Shown piece after piece: positions 1 through 8,157 of a stretch of DNA of 64,000 nt. Within the stretch, counting starts at the first letter, position 1. Every line of letters begins with the position of its first letter. The stretch spans positions 186,001-250,000 of the forward strand of contig JAUNSJ010000002.1 of NCBI GenBank assembly GCA_030539295.1, written 5' to 3'. The notes below the pieces were generated by a model. That model did no database searches, was not told the DNA's origin, and was given only the letters and a program-made list of their open reading frames with translations. The position numbers and the translations under genes are program-made. This DNA comes from Planctomycetia bacterium. GTDB lineage: Bacteria > Planctomycetota > Planctomycetia > Pirellulales > Thermoguttaceae.

Positions 1-231
1 ATCTGCTTTGTGGAAGGTTTTACTACGAGCGGGGCCACGGAAACGGGCGCGACAATCTCGGCTATTTATCTGATCTGTGGTTTTCTGCTGGGGCTGCTCG
101 CCTTGGTGACCTGTACCATATCGATTGCCATTGAAAAGGCTGTTTGGATTCGACTTCCGCTTTATCTGTTTTGGGTTGTGAACGGTTTTATGCTTTTTTT
201 CATTTTTGTCGGATGGCTGGTTACGCGGTAA
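1..231 (+). CDS. small two-helix membrane protein, 5' end open
   Basis: The frame is open to the left edge of the window. The first possible start inside is a GTG at 10, and no ribosome binding site can be judged there. The visible 76 codons hold two hydrophobic segments, roughly AIYLICGFLLGLLALV and a second one near the C-terminus (LYLFWVVNGFMLFFIFVGWL), joined by a short charged linker (IEKAV). It ends in TR. This suggests a small integral membrane protein or the C-terminal tail of a longer one. I do not recognise a family. An A/T-rich hairpin with a T run follows at 247-267. Confidence 0.45.
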   Translation: MCFVEGFTTSGATETGATISAIYLICGFLLGLLALVTCTISIAIEKAVWIRLPLYLFWVVNGFMLFFIFVGWLVTR

Positions 232-246
232 AATCGTTCTGGAAAG

Positions 247-267
247 ACGAAAAAAATTTCGTTTTTT
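247..267 (+). terminator. possible weak intrinsic terminator
   Basis: ACGAAA (247-252) and TTTCGT (257-262) form a 6-bp stem with an AAAA loop, followed directly by five T. The stem is A/T rich, so it is weak. It sits 16 bases after the stop of the membrane protein. Confidence 0.35.
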
Positions 268-400
268 CTGCTCACGGACCTTGTCACTTCGGCAGGACGT
301 GGCATAATGGTATCCTGTAGTTTGTACTTGGTGGTGTCCCCCCCACATTCTGCCGGAGATACCGAACATCGAAAAAAACATTCAAAAATAGAGGTTTACA

Positions 401-715
401 ATGAGCGTACGAACCCTGTTTATCGCATCTGTTTTGTCGGTGGCGGTTGCTACCCTGTCCGCGGCGTCCACATTTGGCCAGGAACAGTCCGCCAATGCCG
501 CTCCCGCCCCAACTCCCGCCCCTGCCAAGGCCGTCGCCCCGACTGTCCCGGCCGCGAAAACGACCGCAGCTAAAGCATCAACCACAAAACCGGCGACAGC
601 CGCTTCCAAATACGCCGGGCGCCCTCATGTTGGTCTCGGTTTCAATGGTATTCCTTTTGACGGCAGTCATCGGGAAGCCACTCGCATTCGCCGCGCCTAT
701 CGCGCAAATCACTAA
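401..715 (+). CDS. secreted Ala/Pro/Lys-rich small protein, unknown function
   Basis: A 104-residue protein with a clear signal peptide (MSVRTLFIASVLSVAVATLSAASTFGQ, cleavage likely near residue 26). A low-complexity Ala-Pro-Lys-Thr linker follows (about residues 32-68), then a short C-terminal part containing YAGRPHVGLGFNGIPFDGS. The start has GAGG about ten bases upstream. A strong intrinsic terminator follows at 733, so it is probably monocistronic. The Pro/Ala/Lys linker resembles those seen in cell-envelope-associated planctomycete proteins, but no family is recognised. Function is unknown. Confidence 0.6.
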   Translation: MSVRTLFIASVLSVAVATLSAASTFGQEQSANAAPAPTPAPAKAVAPTVPAAKTTAAKASTTKPATAASKYAGRPHVGLGFNGIPFDGSHREATRIRRAYRANH

Positions 716-732
716 GCTGACCGGTTCCATTT

Positions 733-777
733 CCAGCCGCTGGGCACTTCTGTTTCGCTTTCGCGGCTGGTTTTTTT
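733..777 (+). terminator. intrinsic terminator
   Basis: CCAGCCGC (733-740) pairs perfectly with GCGGCTGG (763-770), followed by seven T. It closes the transcript of the small secreted protein and separates it from the downstream esterase. Confidence 0.75.
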
Positions 778-834
778 CTTTGCCTGGCGCTCACCCCTGT
801 TATGACGTTTGTTCACAAACTAAGGAGAGAGAAA

Positions 835-2136
835 ATGCAAGCATCTCTGTTTTTTCGGCTTTGGGTCTTAACTTTTGTTGCCGTTGGCTCGGGTCTATTG
901 ACCATGGCAAGCAGGTCTTCCGCTCACGAACCCAACTACGACGAGGCCAAGGTCCCCGAATATCAGCTGCCCGACCCACTGGTCTGCTCCGACGGTTCTC
1001 CGGTCGCTAATGCCGACGCCTGGTTCAACCATCGGCGTCCCGAACTTCTGAACTTGTTCAAGTCGCAAATGTTCGGCCAGATGCCAACTGCCAACTGTGC
1101 ACGATTGCGTTTTGAAGAGCTGACCTGCGTTCCTGACGCACTCCACGGCAAGGCAACACGTAAGGAAATTCGCATCTATTTCAATGCCCCGGAGCCCACT
1201 CCGAAGGTGGACGTGCTCCTCTATTTGCCCAATAAGGCGCAAGGTCCGGTTGGGGCTTTTCTGGGTTTGAATTTCCTCGGGAACGAGAATACAAGCCATG
1301 AACCGGACATAACCGCTGTGGCAATTTCCGACGGGGCACGGAACGAGGCCGATGGTGTCGAGCGTGGCCTCAACGCCCGTCGCTGGCCTTATGAACAAAT
1401 CATCGATCGCGGTTACGCCGTTGCCACTGCGTACTACGAAGAGTTGGACCCAGACGGCGACGATGGATTCCTCAACGGCGTGCACACGCTTTTCGACGCG
1501 GAATATCCGGACCGTAATGCCGGCGACTATCCCGCAACGATAACGGCTTGGGCCTGGGGACTGTCCCGCATTCTCGATTTTCTCCTGACGCAAAAAGAAC
1601 TTGACCCGGCCCGCATTATTGTTATGGGGCATTCGCGACTGGGAAAAACTTCGCTCTGGGCAGGCGCAAACGACGAACGGTTTGCCGCCGTCATTTCAAA
1701 CGATTCCGGCTGTGGCGGCAGTGCCTTATCCCGGCGCGAATTTGGTGAAACGGTGGCTACTATTAACCAGGTGTTCCCGCACTGGTTCTGCAAAAACTTT
1801 AAACTCTATGGCGACAAGGTCGACTCGCTCCCCTTTGACCAGCATGAGCTTATTGCTCTTATCGCGCCGCGGCCCGTCCTGATCGCCAGCGCGGAAGAAG
1901 ATCGCTGGGCCGACCCCAAAGGGGAATTCCTCTCACTATTGGCAGCCGACCCGGTCTATAAATTCTTGGGCAGTGCAGGTCTCGGCACCGTTAGCGAGCA
2001 GCCCCCGGTCAATACGCCCTGTGGCCAAACGCTCCGCTACCACATACGAACTGGTAAGCACGACGTGACAGACTACGACTGGGCCTGCTTCCTGGACTTT
2101 GCCGATCAGATTCAGGTAAACCGCCCGCTCCCTTGA
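835..2136 (+). CDS. secreted CE15-like glucuronoyl/acetyl esterase
   Basis: An alpha/beta hydrolase of 433 residues. The start at 835 is chosen because AGGAGAG lies about eight bases upstream; an upstream in-frame ATG at 802 has no such site. The N-terminus is a signal peptide ending near SSAHEP. The nucleophile elbow is MGHSRLGK with Ser267, matching the G-[CH]-S-R-x-G-K pattern of carbohydrate esterase family 15. It is followed by the family-typical AVISNDSGCGG. An acidic residue in ASAEEDRWADP and the His in RTGKHDVTDYDW near the C-terminus can complete the triad. CE15 enzymes cleave ester bonds between lignin alcohols and 4-O-methylglucuronic acid of xylan. Acetyl esterase activity is an alternative. 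It acts outside the cytoplasm. Confidence 0.85.
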   Translation: MQASLFFRLWVLTFVAVGSGLLTMASRSSAHEPNYDEAKVPEYQLPDPLVCSDGSPVANADAWFNHRRPELLNLFKSQMFGQMPTANCARLRFEELTCVPDALHGKATRKEIRIYFNAPEPTPKVDVLLYLPNKAQGPVGAFLGLNFLGNENTSHEPDITAVAISDGARNEADGVERGLNARRWPYEQIIDRGYAVATAYYEELDPDGDDGFLNGVHTLFDAEYPDRNAGDYPATITAWAWGLSRILDFLLTQKELDPARIIVMGHSRLGKTSLWAGANDERFAAVISNDSGCGGSALSRREFGETVATINQVFPHWFCKNFKLYGDKVDSLPFDQHELIALIAPRPVLIASAEEDRWADPKGEFLSLLAADPVYKFLGSAGLGTVSEQPPVNTPCGQTLRYHIRTGKHDVTDYDWACFLDFADQIQVNRPLP

Positions 2137-2195
2137 CCGGTCTGTAAATTGGTCTCAATTATTTGATTCGTTGGGGGCGTCTGTGAAAAGACAAA

Positions 2196-2300
2196 ATGGG
2201 TGAGAACTCGGGTGCTTATGGGGCGTGGCCGCAGTGGGGGCTGGCCCTGTTGGTCCTTGGCGTTTTTGCCCACTTTCTCGTCGCTTACAGAAAGGTCTGA
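2196..2300 (+). CDS. putative 34-residue single-helix membrane protein
   Basis: A short ATG frame 59 bases after the CE15 esterase encodes MGENSGAYGAWPQ, then one hydrophobic helix (WGLALLVLGVFAHFLVAY), then RKV. The polar head, single helix and basic tail are typical of a membrane micropeptide. There is only a weak purine-rich stretch (GAAAAGACAAA) upstream. The stop codon lies inside the left arm of the terminator hairpin at 2294. No family is recognised, and it could be a chance frame. Confidence 0.4.
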   Translation: MGENSGAYGAWPQWGLALLVLGVFAHFLVAYRKV

Positions 2301-2324
2301 TCGTTCGCGTCGTTCGATCAGACC
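2294..2324. terminator. bidirectional terminator between convergent genes
   Basis: GGTCTGATCG (2294-2303) and CGATCAGACC (2315-2324) form a perfect 10-bp stem with an 11-base loop. A T-rich stretch (AAATTTTCCTTTT) follows on the plus strand and TTTCT on the minus strand. It lies between the plus-strand esterase and the minus-strand lipoprotein operon and can serve both. Confidence 0.75.
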
Positions 2325-2358
2325 CCAAATTTTCCTTTTGTCGATGCCAGAATTAGCA

Positions 2359-2802
2359 CTATTTTGTCAGTTCCAGCTTGACCGGTTCCATGCCTTTTTT
2401 GACCGTTACCGTCAGGCCACTGACAGAAGCATCCGCGTACTTCGGCGGTAGCTCGTTTTTCGTTGCGACTGTTTTCATATTGATTATTCCAGCCGCTTTG
2501 GGATCCGGCACATTCTTCGTTTCAACTTTTGTGCAGGACACCTGATAGTCGCCGACAACGCACCCGGCGTCAGGTCCGGAACTGAGCGAAAATGTGCCGG
2601 ATGCGTCGGTTCGTCCCGCAGCCGCTGTACCGTCGGGAGCGACAGGCAGAAACGATACGGTTGCCCCGGCTATCGGTTTGCCATCAAGCGTGAGCGTCCC
2701 GGTAACAGGGACATAAACCCGTGCCTTTTTACAACCGATAGCTGCGGTTACCAAAAGAATCGTCAACAGGCACAAGAGAGTTCGAAAAAAATGATTTTTC
2801 AT
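2359..2802 (-). CDS. lipoprotein with Ig-like/carboxypeptidase-regulatory fold
   Basis: A 147-residue protein with a lipoprotein signal peptide (lipobox TAAIGC, Cys about residue 24). A beta-rich domain follows with VPVTGTLTLDGKPIAGATVSFLP and later a GTFSL/GDYQV pattern. This is the planctomycete lipoprotein type with a carboxypeptidase regulatory-like domain, exported to the periplasm or outer surface. AAGGA precedes the ATG at 2802. It is the last gene of an operon with one similar lipoprotein (2888-3268) and two DUF1559 proteins. The ending TVTVKKGMEPVKLELTK is closely matched by the neighbour's SVSVRSGMDSVRFELVK, so the pair arose by duplication. Its role is unknown; association with the pseudopilin-like proteins is inferred from context. 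Confidence 0.7.
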   Translation of the reverse strand: MKNHFFRTLLCLLTILLVTAAIGCKKARVYVPVTGTLTLDGKPIAGATVSFLPVAPDGTAAAGRTDASGTFSLSSGPDAGCVVGDYQVSCTKVETKNVPDPKAAGIINMKTVATKNELPPKYADASVSGLTVTVKKGMEPVKLELTK

Positions 2803-2828
2803 AAAATGTTCCTTTATACAGAGCGATT

Positions 2829-2857
2829 AAACGGCGCGAAAAAACTCCGCGCCGTTT
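2829..2857 (-). terminator. hairpin between the two lipoprotein genes
   Basis: AAACGGCGCG (2829-2838) pairs perfectly with CGCGCCGTTT (2848-2857) around a nine-base loop. On the plus strand it is followed by TCTT; on the minus strand only by AATCG. It may be a partial terminator, attenuator or mRNA-processing/stability element lowering expression of the last gene of the operon. Confidence 0.5.
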
Positions 2858-2887
2858 TCTTACGTGGAAGAGCCGTCTCCAACTGGG

Positions 2888-3268
2888 TTACTTCACCAAC
2901 TCGAAACGGACGGAATCCATGCCACTTCGAACGGACACAGACAGGCCGCTGGTCTCGACATCGGCGTATTTCTCCGGAATAGCCCCTGCGGCAGATGACG
3001 TTACGGTAACCCGGTAGTCTCCTGCTGGGCATCCGCCGCCGTTAGGACCCGCGACAAACATGAAACTGCCACGCGGACTGGTGGTCATAACGACTGGCTC
3101 TTGGCCCGGGGCAGAAGGGACCAAGGTAACCACGGCGTTCCCCACTCCCTGTCCATCCATAATGACATCGCCAGAAAACGCAATCTTTGCGGCGGACTTC
3201 GACGTGGTACATCCAATCGCCACAAAAATTACACACACAATACAAAATAGTTGAAACCCTTTTTGCAT
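2888..3268 (-). CDS. lipoprotein, paralogue of downstream gene
   Basis: A 126-residue protein with signal peptide and lipobox (VAIGC, Cys about residue 20), then a beta-sandwich-like domain: GDVIMDGQGVGNAVVTLVPS, GSFMFVAGPNGGGCPAGDYRV, and the C-terminal strand pair ending ELVK. It closely resembles the lipoprotein at 2359-2802 in plan. A weak AAAGA lies upstream of the start. It follows the DUF1559 gene by 48 bases on the minus strand, so they are probably co-transcribed. Lipoproteins of this type are very common beside DUF1559 genes in planctomycetes, and a third and fourth example occur at 33454 and 53654. The biochemical role is unknown. Confidence 0.7.
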   Translation of the reverse strand: MQKGFQLFCIVCVIFVAIGCTTSKSAAKIAFSGDVIMDGQGVGNAVVTLVPSAPGQEPVVMTTSPRGSFMFVAGPNGGGCPAGDYRVTVTSSAAGAIPEKYADVETSGLSVSVRSGMDSVRFELVK

Positions 3269-3316
3269 CTTTCAATCTTTCTTTTGCTATTTATAATAGG
3301 GGGACTGGTAAGCGAA

Positions 3317-4387
3317 TTATTCGGCAACGATGTTCTCTGTTCCCCGGTCACGCCGATCGCCCAATCGACGCATAACGTCTTTCATGTCGATCGTTTCCGA
3401 CAAAAAGCTTACGGAACCGTCACCCATAAGGAAGTTCGCTCCTCCCGAATGACACGATTTATAGCCGTAGGCAACCGCGTAACCAAACCGGCTGTCGCAC
3501 GATTGATCCTGCGCTCCGGTAGAGGAATAATCCGTCTGGCGGCTCGACTTCGTATTGATTGGAATCGACGTAAAGGTTCGACCATCGCAGTCACCAATAA
3601 CCCAGCCGGCAAGTGTGTATCCGTTGTGCTCCAAGCGGGTTTCGCCGTAGAAAATTGTGTTCGAGATCCCGTCCGGAATCTCCTGAAACGAGTACCACGT
3701 CACGAAGACAGAGGCCGTAAACGGGCCGGCTGGCTGTATGTCGAAGTCGGTATAAACCGAGGTGTAATAGCAGTACCAGGTTTCCGTAGCAGCGCAGTCC
3801 GTCGTTTGACGAAGGTGAGGCCACCGCGTTGGTCCTACGGAAGCGACGTAGTTCGAGGAGTAGAATTCCGGCCAGCCTGTTGCCATGGAGTGCATTTCGT
3901 TGGACCAGGGGTCAGACGGGCAGCAGTAGCCGGGAACCCTGTTCTGGGCTACATACTTTCCAGAGGAATCTTTGGCCAGAGTGGCACCCCACCAAGTTCC
4001 CCAACTGTCCGTATAGTAGTCACCCGTCTTGCCCGGATCCTTCGTCAAACAGGCGTCAACATTAAGCCCGAAACGTTGCGCCAGGCAATCGTAGAGTGCC
4101 TGCTGCTCCATATAGGGTAAAATGGAAACAGCGCAACTGCCGTTTTTGAGATTGGTACCACAAATCTGCCCCGCGGGGAGGACATTATGTGAATCGTAGT
4201 AGTTATGCAGGGCTACGCCAATCTGTTTAAGATTATTCGTGCACTGCATACGTCGCGCGGCTTCCCGTGCTGCTTGAACCGCAGGTAAGAGTAGTGCGAT
4301 TAAAATGCCTATAATCGCAATGACCACCAGTAATTCAACCAGCGTAAAGCCCGGACGACGTCTCTTTGTTGTCAATGTCGTTTTCAT
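3317..4387 (-). CDS. DUF1559 type II pseudopilin-like protein
   Basis: A 356-residue protein with a short basic leader ([13 protein letters not shown]), then [14 protein letters not shown], the prepilin methylation motif (cleavage between Gly and Phe, Glu at +5) and a long hydrophobic helix. [10 protein letters not shown] and the family motif [21 protein letters not shown] follow. The C-terminal hallmark is present ([23 protein letters not shown]). This is the DUF1559/SBP_bac_10-type family, massively expanded in planctomycetes and presumably processed by prepilin peptidase and assembled on the cell surface. AAAGGA precedes the ATG. It lies 41 bases behind the DUF1559 gene at 4429-5514. The leader has no poly-G tract, in contrast to that neighbour. 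Confidence 0.88.
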   Translation of the reverse strand: MKTTLTTKRRRPGFTLVELLVVIAIIGILIALLLPAVQAAREAARRMQCTNNLKQIGVALHNYYDSHNVLPAGQICGTNLKNGSCAVSILPYMEQQALYDCLAQRFGLNVDACLTKDPGKTGDYYTDSWGTWWGATLAKDSSGKYVAQNRVPGYCCPSDPWSNEMHSMATGWPEFYSSNYVASVGPTRWPHLRQTTDCAATETWYCYYTSVYTDFDIQPAGPFTASVFVTWYSFQEIPDGISNTIFYGETRLEHNGYTLAGWVIGDCDGRTFTSIPINTKSSRQTDYSSTGAQDQSCDSRFGYAVAYGYKSCHSGGANFLMGDGSVSFLSETIDMKDVMRRLGDRRDRGTENIVAE

Positions 4388-4428
4388 AATTATATGTCCT
4401 TTCTGTTTCTTATTCTTGTTTGCTACGG

Positions 4429-5514
4429 CTACAGAGCGACTGTCTTACCGTCGTCCACACTGCACAACTGACGAAGAATGATAACACTCATCGTATCGCT
4501 CAGATAGCGTACCGAACCATCGCCCAAAGCCGAGTTCGCGCCTCCGGCGTGGCAAGAGCTGATAATCGTATTACGCTGATAGGACTTGTTGGCTAATTCG
4601 CCGTTGGGGCCTGTATAGTCGTGGCCCGCGCCAGTCCCCGGGTCGTTCACACCCCAGTGAATCGTCGTTAGACCACTGCCATAAAGCGCCGCTGCGGATG
4701 TATCTCCATTGGCTAAAAAATGGGCAATCTTATCCGGTTGCGATACACCTGCCCACGCCCCTTCATAATTCGCATACAGGGGTAATCCCGCTCCGACGAT
4801 TCCCGATTGTTCTGCAACGACAATAACATTACTCGTGCCATCGGTCAACGCAGCCAAACCTTTGCTGTCATTGTACGTAAACGTTCCGTTGCTGGAAACG
4901 ACGCCATGTGTCAAGGCCTTCGTCACATTGGTCCGTTCTGCCGGGTCGGGCGACGCGCCATTTATGCCAACGTAATTCGCTATTTGCGTGCAATATTCAT
5001 CGAAAGATCCATAGTAAACCGAATCCGCTCTTGTGGAAATAACAGGTTTCCAATAGCAACTTGGACACGCCAGAAGCGGCACCACAAGATTTTCCAGAAA
5101 AGCATTGCCCGTGAAATGAGCCGCAATGGAGCCACTGACCGAACCCTCTTCTGTGATTTGGTCATACGTATTGCCCAATTCGGCAAAGGGCATAATGCTG
5201 ACACGCCAGTTCTTTCCAGAGAGTGTTTTGAACGGCCCCCAAAAACCTACTCTTGCACCAATCGGGAGGGCACCATGAACATCGTGGTAATTGTGCAAAG
5301 CCAAGCCCATTTGTTTGAGCTTGTTCGTGCACTCCATACGTCGCGCTGCCTCACGCGCCGCCTGTACCGCGGGAAGAAGAAGTGCGATCAAAATTCCAAT
5401 GATCGCTATGACAACCAAAAGTTCGACAAGAGTGAAGGCTTTTCGGGAAACTTTGTCCAGCCCCCCCCCCCTCTGTGTCTTAACAGCTTCAATGATAAAC
5501 ACAAACTTATTCAT
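4429..5514 (-). CDS. DUF1559 type II pseudopilin-like protein with poly-Gly leader
   Basis: The start at 5514 is set by AAGGAG eight bases upstream; the open frame extends further but without such a site. Of 361 residues, the leader [15 protein letters not shown] runs into GGG encoded by a run of eleven G, then LDKVSRKA and the methylation motif [14 protein letters not shown]. Family motifs [15 protein letters not shown] and the C-terminal [22 protein letters not shown] are intact. It is the first gene of a four-gene operon with a consensus promoter at 5654-5682. The leader is long for a pseudopilin, and the G-run makes the reading frame prone to slippage. The tract is in frame as sequenced here. 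Confidence 0.88.
   Translation of the reverse strand: MNKFVFIIEAVKTQRGGGLDKVSRKAFTLVELLVVIAIIGILIALLLPAVQAAREAARRMECTNKLKQMGLALHNYHDVHGALPIGARVGFWGPFKTLSGKNWRVSIMPFAELGNTYDQITEEGSVSGSIAAHFTGNAFLENLVVPLLACPSCYWKPVISTRADSVYYGSFDEYCTQIANYVGINGASPDPAERTNVTKALTHGVVSSNGTFTYNDSKGLAALTDGTSNVIVVAEQSGIVGAGLPLYANYEGAWAGVSQPDKIAHFLANGDTSAAALYGSGLTTIHWGVNDPGTGAGHDYTGPNGELANKSYQRNTIISSCHAGGANSALGDGSVRYLSDTMSVIILRQLCSVDDGKTVAL
5461..5471 (-). repeat. G11 homopolymer in pseudopilin leader
   Basis: Eleven consecutive C on the plus strand, read as G11 on the coding strand, encode the Gly triplet of the DUF1559 leader. The tract lies between the start codon and the pseudopilin motif. A second DUF1559 gene has a G12 tract at the same relative place (34951-34962). 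Confidence 0.9.
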
Positions 5515-5653
5515 AATCAATCTCCTTTTTCGTGACCAGTTTGGATTGCGACAAAAAGTCTCAATCCGTTGAAAACACACAATTTTATCCAACTGAAAGG
5601 TTTTATTCCATTTTTGTAAACGAAACTTCTCCTTTCCATCTAACTGTGTAGAT

Positions 5654-5682
5654 AGTATACACCTGATTTTCAGAACTGTCAA
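5654..5682 (-). promoter_or_regulatory. sigma70-type promoter of the DUF1559/lipoprotein operon
   Basis: On the minus strand, TTGACA (5682-5677) and TATACT (5659-5654) are separated by 17 bases. This near-perfect housekeeping promoter would give a 5' leader of about 130 bases before the DUF1559 start at 5514. Confidence 0.7.
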
Positions 5683-5983
5683 TATAGAAATTTCGTCAAA
5701 ATATATTCAAATATCGACATATTTTGTACGCTTTTTCTCGCAAAATCTTCTCGTTTTGGGGAGACGCACGCGTCAAAATCCTTGCCCCGCGAAGAAATGG
5801 TCGGTCTCACGAGTGGGAATTCGCAAAAAATCTCTCTTGGGGGCTTGTCATAACCGAGAATTTTGGCATAGTAAAAGAATGTGTAAACTTTTGTTCGGAT
5901 TCCACCCGACTTTTTCCACTGGGCAGAAGAGTCGGGTAATAAGGGAGCATGAGAAACGCAAAAACTTCTTAAGGGGGGCCTTT

Positions 5984-6853
5984 ATGCAAATTCGTATCGA
6001 ACTGGGTGGAGAAAAGAAGTCCGTTAAGCGAGAGGAAGTTTTTCGTCTGGCGCAACAGGGAAAGATTTCCCCCGCAACCAAACTTTGGATCGATGACCGA
6101 GAGACCGTTTGCGGCAAGATACGCGGACTTACGTTTCCCGGAACGGACCCGGAGGCGGGAGACGCTAAACAAGCGGTCGGCCAAAACGCGAGCGATAGAA
6201 CGGGCGACCTGGGCATCTTCGACCTGGAAAGTCAACCAGTAGCCACGATTCGCCCGATTCCAAAGTACGGACCGGACCGCAATTACGCCTCGTCCGGAGT
6301 CTTTGCCGCAACGGTTCCAGTGTCCGGCAGTACAGCGACCAAGACGGTAAAACCGGCGACCGGCAAGCCCGCTACAGCCGTGACTCAAAATCGGGGGACC
6401 AATTTCCTTGACTGCCAGTTTCAGTATGTTACGACCCCGGCTCTGGTAAAAATCTTCTGGTTCTGCGGACTCTTTCTGCCCCCTCTGATTGTCGCGTGCT
6501 GGTTTTGCGACCTGCAATCGCGTAAATCGCATGAGGAACGACTTGCCTTGGCTCAACAGAAAATGGAAGAGAACGCACAGACACTCCAGCGACTTAATGC
6601 CAAGCTCTTTCAGCCGGACTTGACGGAAAAAGAAATCTATGAAGGCACGGCAGCTGTTGCCCGGGCAGAAAAAAATCTCGAGCTGTCGACCGAACTTGTC
6701 ACTAAGACGGAATCAGAATTCGTCCTGACTTTTCTGGACAATAGTGTAGGCCGGACCTGTCTCGTCCTGCTTGCCGTGGTCCTTTATGTTATGGCGCTCC
6801 GACTCCTGCTGGAACACATTGTCCTGACAGCGAGAATCAAGAGCGGCAAATGA
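5984..6853 (+). CDS. GYF_2-like domain membrane protein with coiled coil
   Basis: A 289-residue protein. The start at 5984 is preceded by AAGGGGGG. Residues 1-50 (RIELGGEKKSVKREEVFRLA, GKISPATKLWIDD) resemble the GYF_2/DUF4339 domain common in planctomycete and proteobacterial membrane proteins and thought to bind proline-rich peptides. A low-complexity Thr/Pro/Lys linker follows. A transmembrane helix lies at about 152-175 (IFWFCGLFLPPLIVACWF), then a predicted coiled coil (about 180-245), then a second helix near 257-277 (TCLVLLAVVLYVMALRLLL) and a short basic tail. The coiled coil would lie on one side of the membrane between the helices. Function is unknown. It sits alone between two minus-strand genes. 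Confidence 0.65.
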   Translation: MQIRIELGGEKKSVKREEVFRLAQQGKISPATKLWIDDRETVCGKIRGLTFPGTDPEAGDAKQAVGQNASDRTGDLGIFDLESQPVATIRPIPKYGPDRNYASSGVFAATVPVSGSTATKTVKPATGKPATAVTQNRGTNFLDCQFQYVTTPALVKIFWFCGLFLPPLIVACWFCDLQSRKSHEERLALAQQKMEENAQTLQRLNAKLFQPDLTEKEIYEGTAAVARAEKNLELSTELVTKTESEFVLTFLDNSVGRTCLVLLAVVLYVMALRLLLEHIVLTARIKSGK

Positions 6854-6889
6854 ATACCGCTCTGCCATAATACTCGCGAATACAAATAC

Positions 6890-7729
6890 TTACGCTCCGT
6901 AGCCCATAGCAACCATCCAGGCCCAGACCCGATTGAGCCAGTCGCCCACATGGTCACCGGTCACGTTTGCGCCAAAGCCATGGCCTGTCTTGCTGAAAAT
7001 ATGTAACTCACCGGGTATATTCATCTTACGCAATTGATGATAGACCGCTACAGAACCCATGGCGGAAATGCCATCCTCATCCCCGTGAATAAAGCACATC
7101 GGAGGCGTTGCCGCGTCAAAGGCAAAATCCTTAACCATTTTGGAATCGTTGCCCTTACCCGAATTCACGCCGTCGGCCCCGTCTTCCAGGACATAGGCAG
7201 GGTAAACCGGAACGGCGAACTGCACACTGGCCGACACTTTGTCCAAGTCATCCTGCGGCTCGTAAGAATTCGTTAAACTGGTCGTCGCGGTCATGAGGGT
7301 CAGGTGCCCGCCTGCCGAAAAACCCATAACGCCCATCTTATCCGGATTGATTCCCCACTCTGCCGCATGTGAGCGGACAAACCGCACTGCCCGCTGCGCA
7401 TCCTGCCATGCGGGAAGGTGTTTCGGCTGACCTTCCCGACGCGGAACGCGATACTTCACGACGACCGTTGTCATTCCGTGCGCCGTGAAAAAATGGGCAA
7501 TTTGTGCCCCTTCATGGTCCACCGCCAAATGGTGATAGCCGCCGCCCGGAAAGACAATCAGGCAGGCATCCGTCTTCTTTTCCGCCGGCTGATACAGTTC
7601 GCAAGTCGGTCGCGTCGTCTCGTCCGGCTCACCGGGAGCGGGTCCGTTCCATATCTCGTACGATTCCTGACCCGAAACAACCGCCGTCGTCAGCAGTATC
7701 GCCCACAGTAGAAACATTGTCTTTTTCAT
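6890..7729 (-). CDS. secreted alpha/beta hydrolase, BD-FAE/acetyl esterase type
   Basis: A 279-residue protein with a signal peptide (MKKTMFLLWAILLTTAVVSGQ). The start at 7729 is chosen because AGAGG lies upstream; the open frame extends 13 codons further. The oxyanion motif is IVFPGGGYHHLAVDHEG, the nucleophile GFSAGGH (Ser138), the acid in HGDEDGIS and the His in SKTGHGFG. The HGG-like motif, PGGGY and the short length match the bifunctional acetylxylan/feruloyl esterase (BD-FAE) type and related endo-xylanase-associated esterases. It acts outside the cytoplasm on acylated plant polysaccharide or other O-acetylated glycans. No neighbouring polysaccharide lyase or xylanase is present. Confidence 0.82.
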   Translation of the reverse strand: MKKTMFLLWAILLTTAVVSGQESYEIWNGPAPGEPDETTRPTCELYQPAEKKTDACLIVFPGGGYHHLAVDHEGAQIAHFFTAHGMTTVVVKYRVPRREGQPKHLPAWQDAQRAVRFVRSHAAEWGINPDKMGVMGFSAGGHLTLMTATTSLTNSYEPQDDLDKVSASVQFAVPVYPAYVLEDGADGVNSGKGNDSKMVKDFAFDAATPPMCFIHGDEDGISAMGSVAVYHQLRKMNIPGELHIFSKTGHGFGANVTGDHVGDWLNRVWAWMVAMGYGA

Positions 7730-7850
7730 CTCTAACCTCTTTTGTGCTATCTTCTTACTTCGAAACACGGGAGCCGACGCCTTACACGGACCCGCATCTT
7801 GACTCTCTCTATATTATAGTCTTTTTTTCACCGTGTGGGAAGGGGAGTTA

Positions 7851-7920
7851 ACAGGTCGGGCCTGTTCGCAGGGCCCGACCCAGCAATAACATTCGGGAAC
7901 TGCGGGCAGGCCCGACCTGT
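7851..7920. repeat. inverted repeat with three related arms
   Basis: ACAGGTCGGGCCTG (7851-7864) is perfectly inverted as CAGGCCCGACCTGT (7907-7920). A third related arm, GGCCCGACC (7872-7880), can also pair with the first (GGTCGGGCC, 7854-7862, nine-base loop). So two mutually exclusive hairpins are possible. It lies in the 428-base gap between the divergent esterase and the MoxR operon. No T run follows either hairpin. Confidence 0.7.
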
Positions 7921-8066
7921 AACCGGTACTTTTATCCCGCCGGCCGCATTCCTTTTTATTTCGCCCTATCTTTTCGCGGACACATATCCGGGTATAATTT
8001 TTTAATCGCAACGTTTTTTTTGAACGTTTTATCCGGTTGCGGCAACAATGTATTTGAATCGAAAAC

Positions 8067-8094
8067 GCTTATTCGACTTATAGTTCGAATAAGC
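8067..8094. promoter_or_regulatory. 10-bp palindrome upstream of moxR, operator-like
   Basis: GCTTATTCGA (8067-8076) and TCGAATAAGC (8085-8094) form a perfect inverted repeat with an eight-base spacer, 63 bases upstream of the moxR start. The size and symmetry suit a dimeric regulator site; alternatively it is a hairpin in the mRNA leader. No strong -35/-10 pair could be assigned here with confidence. Confidence 0.5.
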
Positions 8095-8157
8095 GAGGTT
8101 TAAAATAGATAAAAACGGTAAAATAAACACTATTATTCACGAAAGGGTCTTTCCGAA

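Noticed and set aside
895..1632. 245-codon minus-strand open frame within the CE15 gene
   Set aside because: The plus-strand frame holds the full esterase motifs and signal peptide; the antisense frame has none.
3251..4120. 289-codon plus-strand open frame opposite the DUF1559 gene
   Set aside because: It is antisense to a clear DUF1559 gene with ribosome site, has no recognisable domain and no ribosome site of its own.
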